Shown here in pieces: positions 41,311 to 51,538 of a stretch of DNA of 64,000 nucleotides; within the stretch, counting starts at the first letter, position 1, and each line of letters starts with the position of its first letter. The stretch is from Halomonas sp. SpR8. Lineage in GTDB: Bacteria > Pseudomonadota > Gammaproteobacteria > Pseudomonadales > Halomonadaceae. The stretch spans positions 62,001-126,000 of the forward strand of contig NZ_JAUAMC010000005.1 of assembly GCF_031010195.1 (NCBI RefSeq). Reading direction: 5' to 3'. The position numbers and the translations under genes were made by a program. The notes below the pieces were generated by a model that saw nothing but the letters and a program-made list of their open reading frames with translations, ran no database searches and was not told the DNA's origin.

Positions 41311-42789
41311 ATGCCTACGTTGTGCCAACCCTCTTGCCAGCCACGATTATATCGTCGCTGGCTTTTTTTGTTAGCGGCCTTACTATTAGGCGTAAGTCCA
41401 AGTGCATTTGCAGTCACCGGTGAGTTAGACCTCACCACTTCTACGGTTGGCTTTTTCGCTGTCGCGGTTTTCGTCCTGGCGTATACCCTGGTCATGGCGG
41501 AAGAAAAGATCCATATGCGCAAGTCGAAACCGGTGTTAGTGGCTGCCGGTATCATCTGGAGCCTCATCGGCTGGGTGTATGTCCAAAACGGCATGTCGGA
41601 GGCGTCTGAGTACGCTTTCCGCGTGACACTTTTGGAGTTCACCGAGCTGATGCTGTTCTTGCTGGTAGCGATGACTTATATCAACGCAATGGAAGAGCGT
41701 CGGGTGTTTGATGCCCTACGCTCCTGGATGCTGCGTAAAGGGTTCAACTATCGCACGCTGTTTTGGCTGACCGGCGGCCTCGCCTTCGTGCTATCTCCAA
41801 TTGCCGATAACCTTACCACCGCACTCTTGATGTGTGCGGTGGTGACCAAGGTAGCCGAAGGCAACAAGCGCTACATTAACCTTGCCTGTATTAATATCGT
41901 CGTTGCCGCTAACGCGGGAGGCGCGTTTAGTCCCTTCGGTGATATCACGACCTTGATGGTCTGGCAGGCAGGTATGATCCCCTTCCAGGACTTTTTCATT
42001 CTGTTCTTCCCCGCTCTGGTCAATTTCTTGATTCCCGCGACCATTATGAGCCTGTTTATTAAAGACGAGAAACCAGGAAGCGTGTACGAGGATGTCTGGC
42101 TGAAGCGCGGTGCCCGGCGCATTGTGGCGCTGTTCTTGCTCACCATCACCACTGCCGTACTGTGCCACGTGGTACTCCACTTACCGCCGGTGTTGGGCAT
42201 GATGACGGGGCTAGGCTACTTGCAGTTCTTCGGCTACTACCTGCGCCGCAGCTTGCCACGTTCGCTGGAGCGCAAGCGCGAACGCTACAGCCGCCGGGGC
42301 GACAATAAGAAGCTCGAACAGTTGGGGGGCGTGGTGCCGTTCGATGTCTTTAACCGCGTGGCGCGCGCAGAGTGGGATACGCTGCTGTTTTTCTACGGGG
42401 TCGTAATGTGCGTTGGCGGGCTGGGTTTTATGGGCTATCTCGGCCTGCTGTCAGAAGCGCTCTATACCGGTTGGAACGCCACGGCTGCCAACATCGTATT
42501 AGGGGTCGTTTCTGCCGTGGTGGACAACATTCCCGTGATGTTTGCGGTACTCACCATGGAGCCCGATATGTCCCACGGCCAATGGCTGCTGATTACCTTA
42601 ACCGCAGGCGTTGGGGGAAGCTTGCTGTCGATTGGTTCAGCGGCCGGTGTCGCGGTCATGGGCCAAGCGCGAGGTGCCTACACCTTTATGGGGCACCTGC
42701 GCTGGTCGCCGGTCATCTTTCTTGGTTATGTCGCCAGCATTTTGGTACACATGTGGCTTAACGCCGAGAGCTTTGCGCTATTTAGTTAA
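41311..42789 (+). CDS. nhaD: Sodium:proton antiporter NhaD
   Basis: 492-residue Na+/H+ antiporter of the NhaD family (IT superfamily), common in haloalkaliphiles. Signal-like N-terminus, then about 12 helices; PIADNLTTALLMCAVV, NAGGAFSPFGDITTLMVWQAG and SAVVDNIPVMFAVLTM are conserved blocks. A GAGGAAG site lies eight bases before the ATG. A strong terminator follows. Expels sodium in exchange for protons, fitting a saline lifestyle. Confidence 0.95.
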   Translation: MPTLCQPSCQPRLYRRWLFLLAALLLGVSPSAFAVTGELDLTTSTVGFFAVAVFVLAYTLVMAEEKIHMRKSKPVLVAAGIIWSLIGWVYVQNGMSEASEYAFRVTLLEFTELMLFLLVAMTYINAMEERRVFDALRSWMLRKGFNYRTLFWLTGGLAFVLSPIADNLTTALLMCAVVTKVAEGNKRYINLACINIVVAANAGGAFSPFGDITTLMVWQAGMIPFQDFFILFFPALVNFLIPATIMSLFIKDEKPGSVYEDVWLKRGARRIVALFLLTITTAVLCHVVLHLPPVLGMMTGLGYLQFFGYYLRRSLPRSLERKRERYSRRGDNKKLEQLGGVVPFDVFNRVARAEWDTLLFFYGVVMCVGGLGFMGYLGLLSEALYTGWNATAANIVLGVVSAVVDNIPVMFAVLTMEPDMSHGQWLLITLTAGVGGSLLSIGSAAGVAVMGQARGAYTFMGHLRWSPVIFLGYVASILVHMWLNAESFALFS

Positions 42790-42815
42790 GCACAGCGCCC
42801 AATAAGCACATTATC

Positions 42816-42850
42816 AACCCCCTTTCTAGCTTACTGGAAAGGGGGTTTTT
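42816..42850 (+). terminator. Rho-independent terminator of nhaD
   Basis: AACCCCCTTTC pairs with GAAAGGGGGTT and is followed by TTTT. Confidence 0.85.
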
Positions 42851-42986
42851 GATATTGATTAATTACTCTCGAAAGATACTCAATCGCCGCATCGGTTTTA
42901 TCCGTGAGCAGCTCATATGCCCCTTGATGAGACCACGTTGCTAACTGCTCGCAGGCTGAGCGCAGTCTCCAATGACCAATGGGGAC

Positions 42987-43658
42987 TCACTGCCCAGGCA
43001 TAGTAAGCGGGCCCGCTCTCGCCACCACTCGTTGCCACGCAGGATCTTGCTCGATGCGCGACACAAAAGCGGCAATAGCAGGATACTGTTCTAACGACTG
43101 CACGGCGGCCACCGCCTGTAGCGGAAAACTCATTTGTATATCGGCGCCGCTAGGCCAGGCGCCAGCAAAATTGCCGTGTGCCGAGAGGTGCTCATTAATA
43201 AAGCGGAGGTGGCGTTTGATTTGCGGGGCTAAAAACCGCTTGCTCACCGTATCGCTAATGCCTTTAGCCAGTGGCTTTATGAACCAGGGAGACTGTTTGG
43301 GGATTTGTCCAAACACCAGTTGCATTACCAGCAGCGGCATTAAGGAACCTTCGGCATAGTGCAGCCAGTAGCGATAATCAACCCACGCCCGCATATCATC
43401 CGGCGAAGGCTGCAACCGCCCCTGGCCGTAACGCTGTATGAGATAGTCAATAATAGCCCCTGACTCCGCCACGGTGAGGTCACCATCGGTAATCACTGGG
43501 GACTTGCCCAACGGATGGATCTTTTTCAGCGCCTCTGGCGCCTGCTGTGTTTTACCATCGCGTTGATACACAACCAGCTCATAGTCCAGCGCCAAGGCTT
43601 CAAGTAGCCATAGAATGCGATGAGAACGAGACTTTTCCAGGTGGTGAACGTGGATCAT
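42987..43658 (-). CDS. Glutathione S-transferase
   Basis: 223-residue cytosolic GST. N-terminal thioredoxin-like half (residues 1-80, MIHVHHLEKSRSHRILWLLEAL, KSPVITDGDLTVAESGAIIDYLI containing the cis-Pro and glutathione-binding ESG) and an all-helical C-terminal half. The start MIHVHHLEKS at 43658 fits the family; the upstream extension does not. Substrate unknown. Confidence 0.9.
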   Translation of the reverse strand: MIHVHHLEKSRSHRILWLLEALALDYELVVYQRDGKTQQAPEALKKIHPLGKSPVITDGDLTVAESGAIIDYLIQRYGQGRLQPSPDDMRAWVDYRYWLHYAEGSLMPLLVMQLVFGQIPKQSPWFIKPLAKGISDTVSKRFLAPQIKRHLRFINEHLSAHGNFAGAWPSGADIQMSFPLQAVAAVQSLEQYPAIAAFVSRIEQDPAWQRVVARAGPLTMPGQ

Positions 43659-43807
43659 AAACACTCCATGGGGCTGTGTTGTACGCCAGCGTTGCACTGG
43701 CGACAGTTATCCTTCACTGCTTGTACATTTAGCTTAGTATCATAAAGATCAAGCGTGTAGGGTCAATTTGCTAAGGTTAGCACCCTGGCAGCGCCGAACT
43801 CCATGGA

Positions 43808-43870
43808 AGTGTCTATCTAAAACAAGTGTCTATCTAGAGCTAATGTTTATCTAGAGCTAATGTTTATGCT
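43808..43870. repeat. 17-bp tandem repeats, about 3.7 units
   Basis: Consecutive 17-base units start at 43808, 43825, 43842 and 43859 with consensus A(G/A)TGT(C/T)TATCTAGAGCT. They lie between the GST and monooxygenase-like genes, in the promoter or terminator area of divergent/convergent transcripts. Confidence 0.8.
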
Positions 43871-43880
43871 TGAACGCCCA

Positions 43881-44456
43881 TTATGAGCGATGCGCTTGGC
43901 GCCAACGGGCGAGTAAATCCAATGGAGACCATTTACCTTGTAGCCACGGCGATAGCAGGCGCATCGATAGCGGAATAAATACAAACACCATCACAGGCGT
44001 CAACATCATGGTGCTAACCACCACTCGCGGCACCAGCGCCCAGCCTGCCAGCACACCACCAAATACCCACTGAAACAGCAGCGATATGGGAAAGAAGGCT
44101 AGCCATACGGCCACCGCCTGCTTCCAGCGCGGCGGCGCACTGCTGCCGGTTTGAAACCACGCATCCAAACCGGTGGCCCGATGCTCATGAGGCGCTTCAT
44201 ACAACCCTTTACCACGAGCCAACCACGCATGACGTGAGGCGGAGTGCTCCCAGGCGGTTAAGGTTTCGCTGCTGCTAAAGCGGAAGATGATCTGGTACTC
44301 ATCGTCATTAGCGGGCGGCGCCAATACGCCAGAGCCAAGATAGCCAGTAAAATCGGCGGCTAATTCGCGCCCTTCGTTAAGCCAGCGATTAAAATCACGG
44401 TAGCGACCGTGCTCAACGCGACGAGCCACCATCAATGTGACAGGTGAGGCAGACAT
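43881..44456 (-). CDS. Antibiotic-biosynthesis-monooxygenase-like membrane protein
   Basis: 191 residues: an N-terminal ABM (dimeric alpha/beta barrel) domain of about 100 residues (TLMVARRVEHGRYRDFNRWLNEGREL, EYQIIFRFSSSETLTAWEHS) followed by two membrane helices (about 112-165). This ABM-plus-TM architecture is a known but uncharacterised group; a real monooxygenase activity is not implied. Confidence 0.82.
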   Translation of the reverse strand: MSASPVTLMVARRVEHGRYRDFNRWLNEGRELAADFTGYLGSGVLAPPANDDEYQIIFRFSSSETLTAWEHSASRHAWLARGKGLYEAPHEHRATGLDAWFQTGSSAPPRWKQAVAVWLAFFPISLLFQWVFGGVLAGWALVPRVVVSTMMLTPVMVFVFIPLSMRLLSPWLQGKWSPLDLLARWRQAHRS

Positions 44457-44606
44457 GGTATATCTCCTAATGTAACAACAGCCAACGCCGGGTAGGCAGG
44501 CCGTTCTCTTTCAAGCGGGTAAGCCCGAAAGTCCAATTGCCACATTATAAAAGCAATATTGATGCCATGTTGCGATTTTTTTGCACGATATCACACATGG
44601 AATAAG

Positions 44607-45119
44607 TTAAGGGGCGGGACTGGCTGCGCCCAAAAAGCGCGCCTGCCAGTAATCGATTTCCAGCGGCACGCTGACCACGGCTCGGCCATTACCCGGCGCG
44701 TGAATCATCTGGCCGTTGCCACGATAAATACCGACATGGGTAGCTTTGCGACGGTCGCCAAAGAAAAGCAGATCGCCAGGGCGTGGCGCGTCGACGTGTG
44801 GCAAGGCGCGAAACTGCTCATCGGCGGTGCGCGGCACGCGTATACCCGCTGCACCGTAGGTCATTTCCACCAGCCCTGAACAGTCGAGCCCATCGGGCGT
44901 ATTGCCACCAAATCGATACGGCGTGCCTATTGCCTGCTGCGCGTGGGAAAGAATCAGCGCCCGCTCCATGGAGAGTCCCGCACGGTTAGGGGGCGCCTCG
45001 ATAGGGGTAAGATCGCGGCTTGCGCAGCCCGCTAACACCAGCATTGTCAGGCAGACGAGTAACCACCTCCGCGAGGATATTAACCCGTAGGGTAAAGACA
45101 ACAAACGCGCCAAGGGCAT
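44607..45119 (-). CDS. NlpC/P60 family lipoprotein peptidase
   Basis: About 170 residues: signal peptide ending in lipobox VLAGC (Cys32), then an NlpC/P60 domain with Cys in GLDCSGLVEM, His in ATHVGIYRG and His in MIHAPGNGRAV, the catalytic Cys-His-His triad. Cleaves peptidoglycan stem peptides at the outer-membrane side. Start 45119 gives a good signal peptide; 45161 is possible. Confidence 0.88.
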   Translation of the reverse strand: MPLARLLSLPYGLISSRRWLLVCLTMLVLAGCASRDLTPIEAPPNRAGLSMERALILSHAQQAIGTPYRFGGNTPDGLDCSGLVEMTYGAAGIRVPRTADEQFRALPHVDAPRPGDLLFFGDRRKATHVGIYRGNGQMIHAPGNGRAVVSVPLEIDYWQARFLGAASPAP

Positions 45120-45182
45120 GGGCTGTCTCCGATAAGCCAATATGCCTTCATGATGGCGCAAAGCCTACCTAGCCGCCAATGT

Positions 45183-45812
45183 TTAACGCCCGATCCACTC
45201 AACAAACGTGGTCTCACCCAGCTCATGGCGTTCATGGCGAACCCGGCTAAGCGCCGCATAGGGTAGATCCATTGCCAGCACCCGCGAAAGCGGCTGCCCA
45301 ATAACCTGACGCAGCAGGCCATTGCAGACAAACAAATGCGCCACCACCAACACATGCTTGCCGGGGGGGTTGATTAACAGCTGCTGCCATACCTCAGCGA
45401 GCCGGGCATCGAAGGCTTGCATCGTTTCACCACCCGGCGGAGACACCCTAGAGGGATCGCGCCAAAACGCACTCATCCGCGCAGTGCCCTCTTCAGCAAA
45501 CACCTGAGCGTGGGTTTTACCTTCCCACTGCCCCAGGTGCAGCTCAGCCAAGTCATCCTCCACCTGAACGGGTAGATCAAACTCTTCACCTAACCACAAC
45601 GCAAACTCTCGGCAGCGCGTTAACGGCGAAGTGACAATCGCATCATAAGGTAAATGCCCTTCGACCGTATGGCGCATCACTGCATCGGTCACCTGCTGCC
45701 AGCCGGTTTCACTCAACGGGTGATCAGTGGAGCCGCGCAGCATTCGGCCACCTACCGGCTCGCCGTGACGCAGCAAATCAATGGTGATGGTCTGCGCATC
45801 CGGAAAACGCAT
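45183..45812 (-). CDS. Histidine phosphatase family protein
   Basis: 209-residue member of the phosphoglycerate-mutase-like superfamily. Phosphohistidine motif LLRHGEP (Arg15-His16-Gly17), second Arg in VTSPLTRCREFALWL and His in VLVVAHLFVCNGLLRQ. Similar to alpha-ribazole phosphatase (CobC) and phosphoserine phosphatase types; the substrate is not decided. It ends the phn-type operon 35 bp after phnE2, so a phosphate-releasing role is plausible. Confidence 0.85.
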   Translation of the reverse strand: MRFPDAQTITIDLLRHGEPVGGRMLRGSTDHPLSETGWQQVTDAVMRHTVEGHLPYDAIVTSPLTRCREFALWLGEEFDLPVQVEDDLAELHLGQWEGKTHAQVFAEEGTARMSAFWRDPSRVSPPGGETMQAFDARLAEVWQQLLINPPGKHVLVVAHLFVCNGLLRQVIGQPLSRVLAMDLPYAALSRVRHERHELGETTFVEWIGR

Positions 45813-45847
45813 ACTCGACTCCTTACCGACGGTTACCGCTGTCGGCA

Positions 45848-46663
45848 TTAAATAATAGCGTGACGAACCCGTGCGGAGATCCACTCGGACACCAGCACAG
45901 TCGCGAAGATCATCAAGAAAATAACGCTGACCTGATCCCAGGCAAGGCTGTTGATCGAGGCATTCAACTGCAAGCCAATCCCTCCTGCCCCAACCAAACC
46001 CAATACCGTTGATTCACGGATATTGATATCCCAGCGGTAGACGCTAATTCCGGCAAAGGCGGGCATGACTTGCGGTAACACGCCGTAGTTCATCACCTGC
46101 ATACGGCTCGCGCCTGTCGCGCTAATTGCCTCTACCGGTGTGGGGTGAATCTCTTCTATCGCTTCGTACAGCAGCTTGCCTACAAAGCCGATGGAGCGCA
46201 GCGCGATGGCGATAATCCCCGCCAGTACGCCGGGGCCAAGAATAGTCACCAGCAGCATCGCCCAAATCAGCGAGTTAATGGAGCGCGATGAGACGATGAC
46301 CATTAGGGCGGCGCTGCGAATCAGCGGATGCGGCGTGGTATTACGGGCGGCCAAAAATGCCACTGGGAAGGCCATGATAATGCCTAACGCGGTGCCCAAG
46401 GTGGCGATATTGATGGTGTCCCACATGGGTTTCCAGAGCACATTGGCGTAGCCCCACTTGGGTGGGGTCATGCGGCTGATCAGATCTGCACCCTGGCGAC
46501 CGGCGTCCTCCACAAACACCCACATGGTGTTATCGGAAATGACCTTCCAGCAGAGCAGAAACAGGCTGACACCCGCCAGCCAGGCCAGGTACTGCAGCCA
46601 CTGAGCGCGGGTGGTGCGCCGCTGCCAAATCGGCTGGCCTTGGGGGGTAGTTGAAACAGGCAT
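45848..46663 (-). CDS. phnE: Phosphonate/phosphite ABC permease PhnE2
   Basis: 271-residue inner-membrane subunit with about six helices and the EAIEEIHPTPVEAISATGASRMQVMNYGVLPQVMP coupling loop of PhnE. Chosen start 46663. Second of two adjacent permease genes; PhnE1 and PhnE2 probably form a heterodimer with PhnC. Confidence 0.9.
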   Translation of the reverse strand: MPVSTTPQGQPIWQRRTTRAQWLQYLAWLAGVSLFLLCWKVISDNTMWVFVEDAGRQGADLISRMTPPKWGYANVLWKPMWDTINIATLGTALGIIMAFPVAFLAARNTTPHPLIRSAALMVIVSSRSINSLIWAMLLVTILGPGVLAGIIAIALRSIGFVGKLLYEAIEEIHPTPVEAISATGASRMQVMNYGVLPQVMPAFAGISVYRWDINIRESTVLGLVGAGGIGLQLNASINSLAWDQVSVIFLMIFATVLVSEWISARVRHAII

Positions 46664-46694
46664 ATAACGTCTCCACAAATGATCAGGCCAGAAA

Positions 46695-47513
46695 TTACTG
46701 GGTCCAGCGGCGGACATGGCTTGAGCTGTACTCGCACAGCAGTACGATGGCGATGATGATCAGCAGGATCGCCGCTGAGGTGTCGTACTCATAGCGGCTC
46801 AGCGAGGTATTCAGCGTGGCGCCGATACCGCCTGCACCGACAATGCCGATCACCGACGACTCGCGGAAGTTGATGTCCAGACGGTACATGGAAAGCCCGA
46901 TCAAACGCGGCATTACCTGGGGCTGCACGGCGTGATTCATGGTTTGCCACCAGCTAGCCCCCGTGGCACGCACCGCTTCCACCTGGCGCCAATCCAAGTC
47001 TTCAATATCTTCCGCCAGCAGCTTGGCCATAAAACCAATCGTCGCGAAGGCCAGAGTGATCATGCCCGCAAACGGCCCAAAGCCGAACATCACCACAAAT
47101 AGAATGGCGATGATGATCTCTTGAAACGTGCGGGAAACGGCGATAATCGCGCGACACACAAAGTAGATAGGTAGCGGGGAAATGTTGCGCGCCGCCCCTA
47201 AGCCCACGGGTATCGCCAGCAGGACGCCTAATACCGTGGACGTCAGCGTCATGGTCAAACTCTCCATCAGCCCCGCGACGATATCGTCGTAGCGGCTGAT
47301 AAAATCGGGCTGTATAAAGGCGCCTAAAAAATTGACCGCCCTCGCTGACCCTTCAGCGACCCGTGCCCAGTTAACCTCTACCGAGGCAAGCGCTAACAAC
47401 ACATACACCACCGCGCCGGCAGCGAGACCCCAGCGCAAACGCGGACTTTCAATCATCGGTAGACGCCGCCACTCACCGCGCCGCGCCGCCTGTTGACGCG
47501 CCTGCTCGCTCAT
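46695..47513 (-). CDS. phnE: Phosphonate/phosphite ABC permease PhnE1
   Basis: 272-residue inner-membrane permease. [39 protein letters not shown] is the PhnE coupling loop. Starts by overlapping the phnC stop by four bases and is followed by phnE2 after 31 bp. The two permeases are clearly related to each other. Confidence 0.9.
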   Translation of the reverse strand: MSEQARQQAARRGEWRRLPMIESPRLRWGLAAGAVVYVLLALASVEVNWARVAEGSARAVNFLGAFIQPDFISRYDDIVAGLMESLTMTLTSTVLGVLLAIPVGLGAARNISPLPIYFVCRAIIAVSRTFQEIIIAILFVVMFGFGPFAGMITLAFATIGFMAKLLAEDIEDLDWRQVEAVRATGASWWQTMNHAVQPQVMPRLIGLSMYRLDINFRESSVIGIVGAGGIGATLNTSLSRYEYDTSAAILLIIIAIVLLCEYSSSHVRRWTQ

Positions 47514-48355
47514 CGTGCCGCTCCCGCTTCAATGGCTGACATCACCCGTGCGTAAGGAGGATTAACCGGCTCCTCGTCTGTGGCTTCATCGTCCATGGGT
47601 TCCGGCGTGGTATCCCACTCCTCTTCCCCGTAGATCGTGGTAAGCATCTCGCTATCCAGCTCGCTGGGCAGACCATCAAAGACGATTTCACCCGCGCGCA
47701 GGCCGACAATACGGTCGGCAAACTGCTGGGCCAGTGCTACGTCGTGAATATTGATAATCGCCGCTAATTCGCGCTCGGCGCACAGCTCGCGAATCAGGCG
47801 CATGATTTGGCGGGAGGTTTTCGGGTCAAGGCTGGCGGTCGGTTCATCGACCAGCAGCAGCTTGGGGCTCTGCAGTAGCGCCCTGGCAATGCCGACCCGT
47901 TGCCGCTGTCCGCCGGACAGGGCGTCGGCGCGCTTATCGATGGCATGGGTCAGGCCTACCCGCTCTAGCAGCCGGAAGGCTTCGACCACGGCCTCCTGGG
48001 GGTAGCGGCGCAGAAAGCTGCGCCAAAAGCCCACGTAGCCGAGCTGCCCGGAAAGCACGTTCTCCATTACGGTCAGCCGATCTACTAACGCGTACTCCTG
48101 AAAAATCATCCCCATGGAGCGGCGGGCATGACGCAATTTATGCCCGGAAAGCTTGGTGAGCTCGGCATCTTCCAGGCGAATGCTGCCTTGGGTGGGTTCA
48201 ACCAATCGGTTCACACAGCGAATGAGCGTGCTTTTACCCGCGCCCGATGGCCCAATCAGCGCCATCACCTGGCCTTTGGGCAGCGTGAGTTCAATATCCG
48301 TCAGCGCTCGATCCCCGGTGGGGTAGCGCTTGCCTACGCCACTTAGTGTCAACAT
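47510..48355 (-). CDS. phnC: Phosphonate/phosphite ABC ATPase PhnC
   Basis: 281 residues. Walker [10 protein letters not shown] (about 34), signature [16 protein letters not shown], Walker [13 protein letters not shown] and switch His in [12 protein letters not shown]-terminal acidic tail (about 240-281, [20 protein letters not shown]) is longer than in E. coli PhnC. Second gene of the phnDCEE operon. Confidence 0.92.
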   Translation of the reverse strand: MLTLSGVGKRYPTGDRALTDIELTLPKGQVMALIGPSGAGKSTLIRCVNRLVEPTQGSIRLEDAELTKLSGHKLRHARRSMGMIFQEYALVDRLTVMENVLSGQLGYVGFWRSFLRRYPQEAVVEAFRLLERVGLTHAIDKRADALSGGQRQRVGIARALLQSPKLLLVDEPTASLDPKTSRQIMRLIRELCAERELAAIINIHDVALAQQFADRIVGLRAGEIVFDGLPSELDSEMLTTIYGEEEWDTTPEPMDDEATDEEPVNPPYARVMSAIEAGAAR

Positions 48356-48431
48356 CGTTCCACCTCTTATGTATAGCGAAACGGCCAGAAGGTAAGCCCT
48401 CCTGGCCGAATAACGGCTGATAACCGACTGA

Positions 48432-49427
48432 TTAATCGCAGTCGTAGGTCACGCCGTTGGCGTCGGCAATGGTGCGAATAACGGCCCAGTTTTCCTGATA
48501 GGTGATCGGAATAAACTGTGCTTCACCGGAGTTGGCGAATTCCGCCTCAAGGGCAGTGCCTTCCCAGTCGTAGCTGAAGAAGGCGTCCTGAATTTTCTCG
48601 GCAAGCTCCGGGTTCAGGTTATTGGCCAGTCCGTAAGCGGTGGTGGGGAAGGTTTGCGAGGTGTAGATAACGTCGTAATCACCTTCGTTAACCACACCGC
48701 GGGAAATCATTCGGTGGCCTACGGAGTTAGCAATCGCCGCCGCTTCGTAGTCTTCGTTGACCACGCCGAGAATGGAGTTGTCGTGGGAGCCGGAGAAGGC
48801 GGTTTCAAAATCTTCACCCGCTTCCAGACCGTACTCTGAACGCAACAGCGCAGAGGGTGCGCGGAAGCCAGAGTTGGAGGTCTCGGAGGTAAACGCTAAC
48901 TGGCGACCCTCCAGGTCTTCAACGGCCTCAATGCCGCTGCCTGGATAGGTAATGATCTCCATTTCGTAACCAAAGCTGCCATCTTCAGCGGCCATCATGG
49001 CGAAGGGGCGGAAGCCACCGCAGTTAACCGCCACCGGTACGCCGCCGGTATTAAAACCAGCGACGTGCAAACGGCCCGCGCGCAGCGCTTCCTGCTGGGC
49101 AGCGTTGGACTGTACCGGGAAGAATTGGACTTTTTTGCCCGTGGCTTCGCTCAGGTGGTCAAGGAAGTCAGACCAGACATCCGCATAAACCGCAGGATCT
49201 TCCACCGGCGTGTAGGCAAACACCAGCGTATCGGGGCCGGCCCACTGAGACTCATCGCTGGGAACATCGGCGATCATATCGCCATCGTTGTCCACATAGC
49301 GCGATGAGAGATCCGCAGAGGCGTTCACCGCCGCCAAGGCGAAAGCACTGGCAACGGCGGCGCTGGTTAATGTGCGGGGCAAAGCACGTGACATGGAATG
49401 CGAGAAAGAAAGAGAGAAAGATTGCAT
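48432..49427 (-). CDS. phnD: Phosphonate/phosphite-binding protein PhnD
   Basis: 331-residue periplasmic binding protein. Signal peptide (about 1-38) and the PhnD family blocks [64 protein letters not shown]. First gene of the importer operon. No phnG-M (C-P lyase) or ptxD genes follow, so the ligand may be phosphite, a phosphonate processed elsewhere, or another phosphate ester. The start could be ATG 49427 or MSRALPRT a little downstream. Confidence 0.9.
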   Translation of the reverse strand: MQSFSLSFSHSMSRALPRTLTSAAVASAFALAAVNASADLSSRYVDNDGDMIADVPSDESQWAGPDTLVFAYTPVEDPAVYADVWSDFLDHLSEATGKKVQFFPVQSNAAQQEALRAGRLHVAGFNTGGVPVAVNCGGFRPFAMMAAEDGSFGYEMEIITYPGSGIEAVEDLEGRQLAFTSETSNSGFRAPSALLRSEYGLEAGEDFETAFSGSHDNSILGVVNEDYEAAAIANSVGHRMISRGVVNEGDYDVIYTSQTFPTTAYGLANNLNPELAEKIQDAFFSYDWEGTALEAEFANSGEAQFIPITYQENWAVIRTIADANGVTYDCD

Positions 49428-49603
49428 GGGTCACCTAGCGCGTTGTTAGAAGATAGCGACATCCTGACAACGGCAGATGACAAAGGCGGGGCAGTCTTAT
49501 GACCACTTGGTGACGTTTTAGCGAACGAAAAATGACAGTCGCGGTTACCTAACGACCAGTTGGAGAGCCAGGCGGTTAGGGTTAACGAGCGCTTTGAAGG
49601 CCA

Positions 49604-51523
49604 TCAGGTAAGAGGCTTATCAGGCGCTGGAAACACCACTTCACTGCCGTCGGCGTCAAGCTGGCGAATATCGATAGGGCGGCCTTTCTCGTCAAGGGTT
49701 ACCAAGCCAATACCGCTGGCATTCCACAACCGCTCACCGGCGCTGGCGCGATCCGGGTCGCGGGGGTGAACGCTTAGCTTACGGCGTTTGGTAAATGCAT
49801 TGAGAGGTGACCAGGGGGCGTAGAGCCAGCGGTTGAGGCGGTCAAAGGTATTGAGCAGGTTTTCGGGGAAGGTATTTTTGATCCCGCTGGAGGTAATTTG
49901 CCACAGGTGGGGCGCGCGGCGCTGATGGCGAACCACAATGTCGTAGACAAAGGAGTAGTGCACATCCCCGGATAAAATCACATAGTTGCCGGGGGTTTTG
50001 GAGTGCCGCCAAATCTGCAGCAGCGTATTGGCGGCTCCGCGGTGGGCCATCCAGTTTTCAGCGTCCACCACCAGCGGCTTCCCCACGGCGGTAAACAGTT
50101 TTTGGATTGTCTCTATCAACTTGACGCCAAACATCGGCGCAGGAGAGACAATCACCGCGCTCTTGGCGCCCATTAACGCCTGCTGCATCTCCATTAGCGC
50201 CTCCCAGTCCATCAAGCCCGAAGGCCGATGTGGGCTGCGTTCGCTGCGCCAGCGGCGGGTGCGGGTATCGAGCACAATCAGCGCAGGGGTGCCCGGCACC
50301 TGAAACTCCCAGCCCTGAAAACGCAGCAACCGCTCAATCAGCCCATCCTGCTCAGCACAGACTAGCGGTTGGTCGCCATCGCCCAGCAGGGTCGAGGCGT
50401 GATGGACTAACGGATTCATTTTATCCGGGTCATTACCCCAGGCTTGGCAGAGCAGATACGCCACCAGGGCGTTACCGATAATGCGTTTAGAGAACGGATG
50501 GCCGTAGGCGGCACGTTCCCAATCGGCGGTTAGGTTCCAGTCATCGGTAACATCGTGGTCGTCAAAAATCATCAGGCTGGGCAAATGCGCCATCAGTCGC
50601 GCGCACTGGGGCAAACCATCAACAAAGGTATCGATCACCGCCTGTTCCTGACGATACAGCTCGGCGTCTTTTTCATCCAAGGCAGGCGGCGTTTGCGCAA
50701 TCACTTGCCAGGGCGTCGGCGACCACACCAGGCAGTACATGGCGAGCATTTCAGCCAGCGTCATTAAATGATTTTGCGCGTTCGCCGAGGTAAACACCGG
50801 CTTTTTGACACCGCCAAAAAAGCGCTCGCGTAGCGCCACGTTGCTGGTCACATCGGGCAGCAGCTGCGCACGCCGGTAATAGCTATCAGGCGACTGATAA
50901 AGCGCCTGACTATCATCCACTGTAGCGCCTTCCAGCCACTCATCTACCAGCCCTAGCCGTTCAATCAGCGCATGCACGGCGCGCAGCATTGGCCCGGCCA
51001 CGTCATCGGCGTAAACCTGATCGCCGGTCATCAACAGCCAGGCGGGCCACTCGGTGGGCGTTGACTGCTGTTCGGCAAGCCAACTATCGGCGCGCACCAG
51101 GCCATCGGCACTGAAGTGATGGGGCTTGCGGCAGGAGCCGTGCATCAGTCGGTGATGGCGCGAGGCAATTACAAAAGCGGGATACACGGCGCCGTCATAA
51201 CACAGCCACGGCGCCCACTCGGGCAGTGAGCGCCATTCGCCCTGCAGGGATTCCACCTGCAGGTCGTATTCGATGCGTTCGTCGCAGGGCAGCGCTAACT
51301 CAAGCTCGCAATCGATTAGATAAATAAACGCGCGTTCACCGATAGCGATGCATTGCTGGTGATGCGCCAAGCCAATCGTCTGGCTATCGATGCTACCAGG
51401 GCGCAGCACCAAGACCATGTTCAGCGGCCGGGTGGCGACTAGCCAAAGCACCAAACGGGTAGTGCTGATGCGCCTCAACAGGGGGCCGGCGACTATATCA
51501 GGCAGCGTATCGGTGCGATTCAT
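49604..51523 (-). CDS. PhoD-like alkaline phosphatase family protein
   Basis: 639-residue metallophosphatase-like protein of the PhoD superfamily. Recognised from LLMTGDQVYADDVAGPMLRAVHA, LMIFDDHDVTDDWNLTADWERAAYG and NYVILSGDVHYSFVYDIVVRHQ, which contain the metal-binding Asp/His residues. No signal peptide is seen, unlike secreted PhoD. It is divergent from nothing and sits between phnD and the two-component system, on the same strand. Likely a phosphodiesterase or phosphatase. Confidence 0.85.
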   Translation of the reverse strand: MNRTDTLPDIVAGPLLRRISTTRLVLWLVATRPLNMVLVLRPGSIDSQTIGLAHHQQCIAIGERAFIYLIDCELELALPCDERIEYDLQVESLQGEWRSLPEWAPWLCYDGAVYPAFVIASRHHRLMHGSCRKPHHFSADGLVRADSWLAEQQSTPTEWPAWLLMTGDQVYADDVAGPMLRAVHALIERLGLVDEWLEGATVDDSQALYQSPDSYYRRAQLLPDVTSNVALRERFFGGVKKPVFTSANAQNHLMTLAEMLAMYCLVWSPTPWQVIAQTPPALDEKDAELYRQEQAVIDTFVDGLPQCARLMAHLPSLMIFDDHDVTDDWNLTADWERAAYGHPFSKRIIGNALVAYLLCQAWGNDPDKMNPLVHHASTLLGDGDQPLVCAEQDGLIERLLRFQGWEFQVPGTPALIVLDTRTRRWRSERSPHRPSGLMDWEALMEMQQALMGAKSAVIVSPAPMFGVKLIETIQKLFTAVGKPLVVDAENWMAHRGAANTLLQIWRHSKTPGNYVILSGDVHYSFVYDIVVRHQRRAPHLWQITSSGIKNTFPENLLNTFDRLNRWLYAPWSPLNAFTKRRKLSVHPRDPDRASAGERLWNASGIGLVTLDEKGRPIDIRQLDADGSEVVFPAPDKPLT

Positions 51524-51538
51524 TCGGTACGGTCTCCA

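Noticed and set aside
42372..42761. 129-codon plus frame inside nhaD
   Set aside because: Out-of-frame shadow of the antiporter gene.
49430..49600. Pho box upstream of phnD
   Set aside because: TGTCA half-sites exist, but their spacing (13 instead of 11 bases) does not fit the PhoB consensus.
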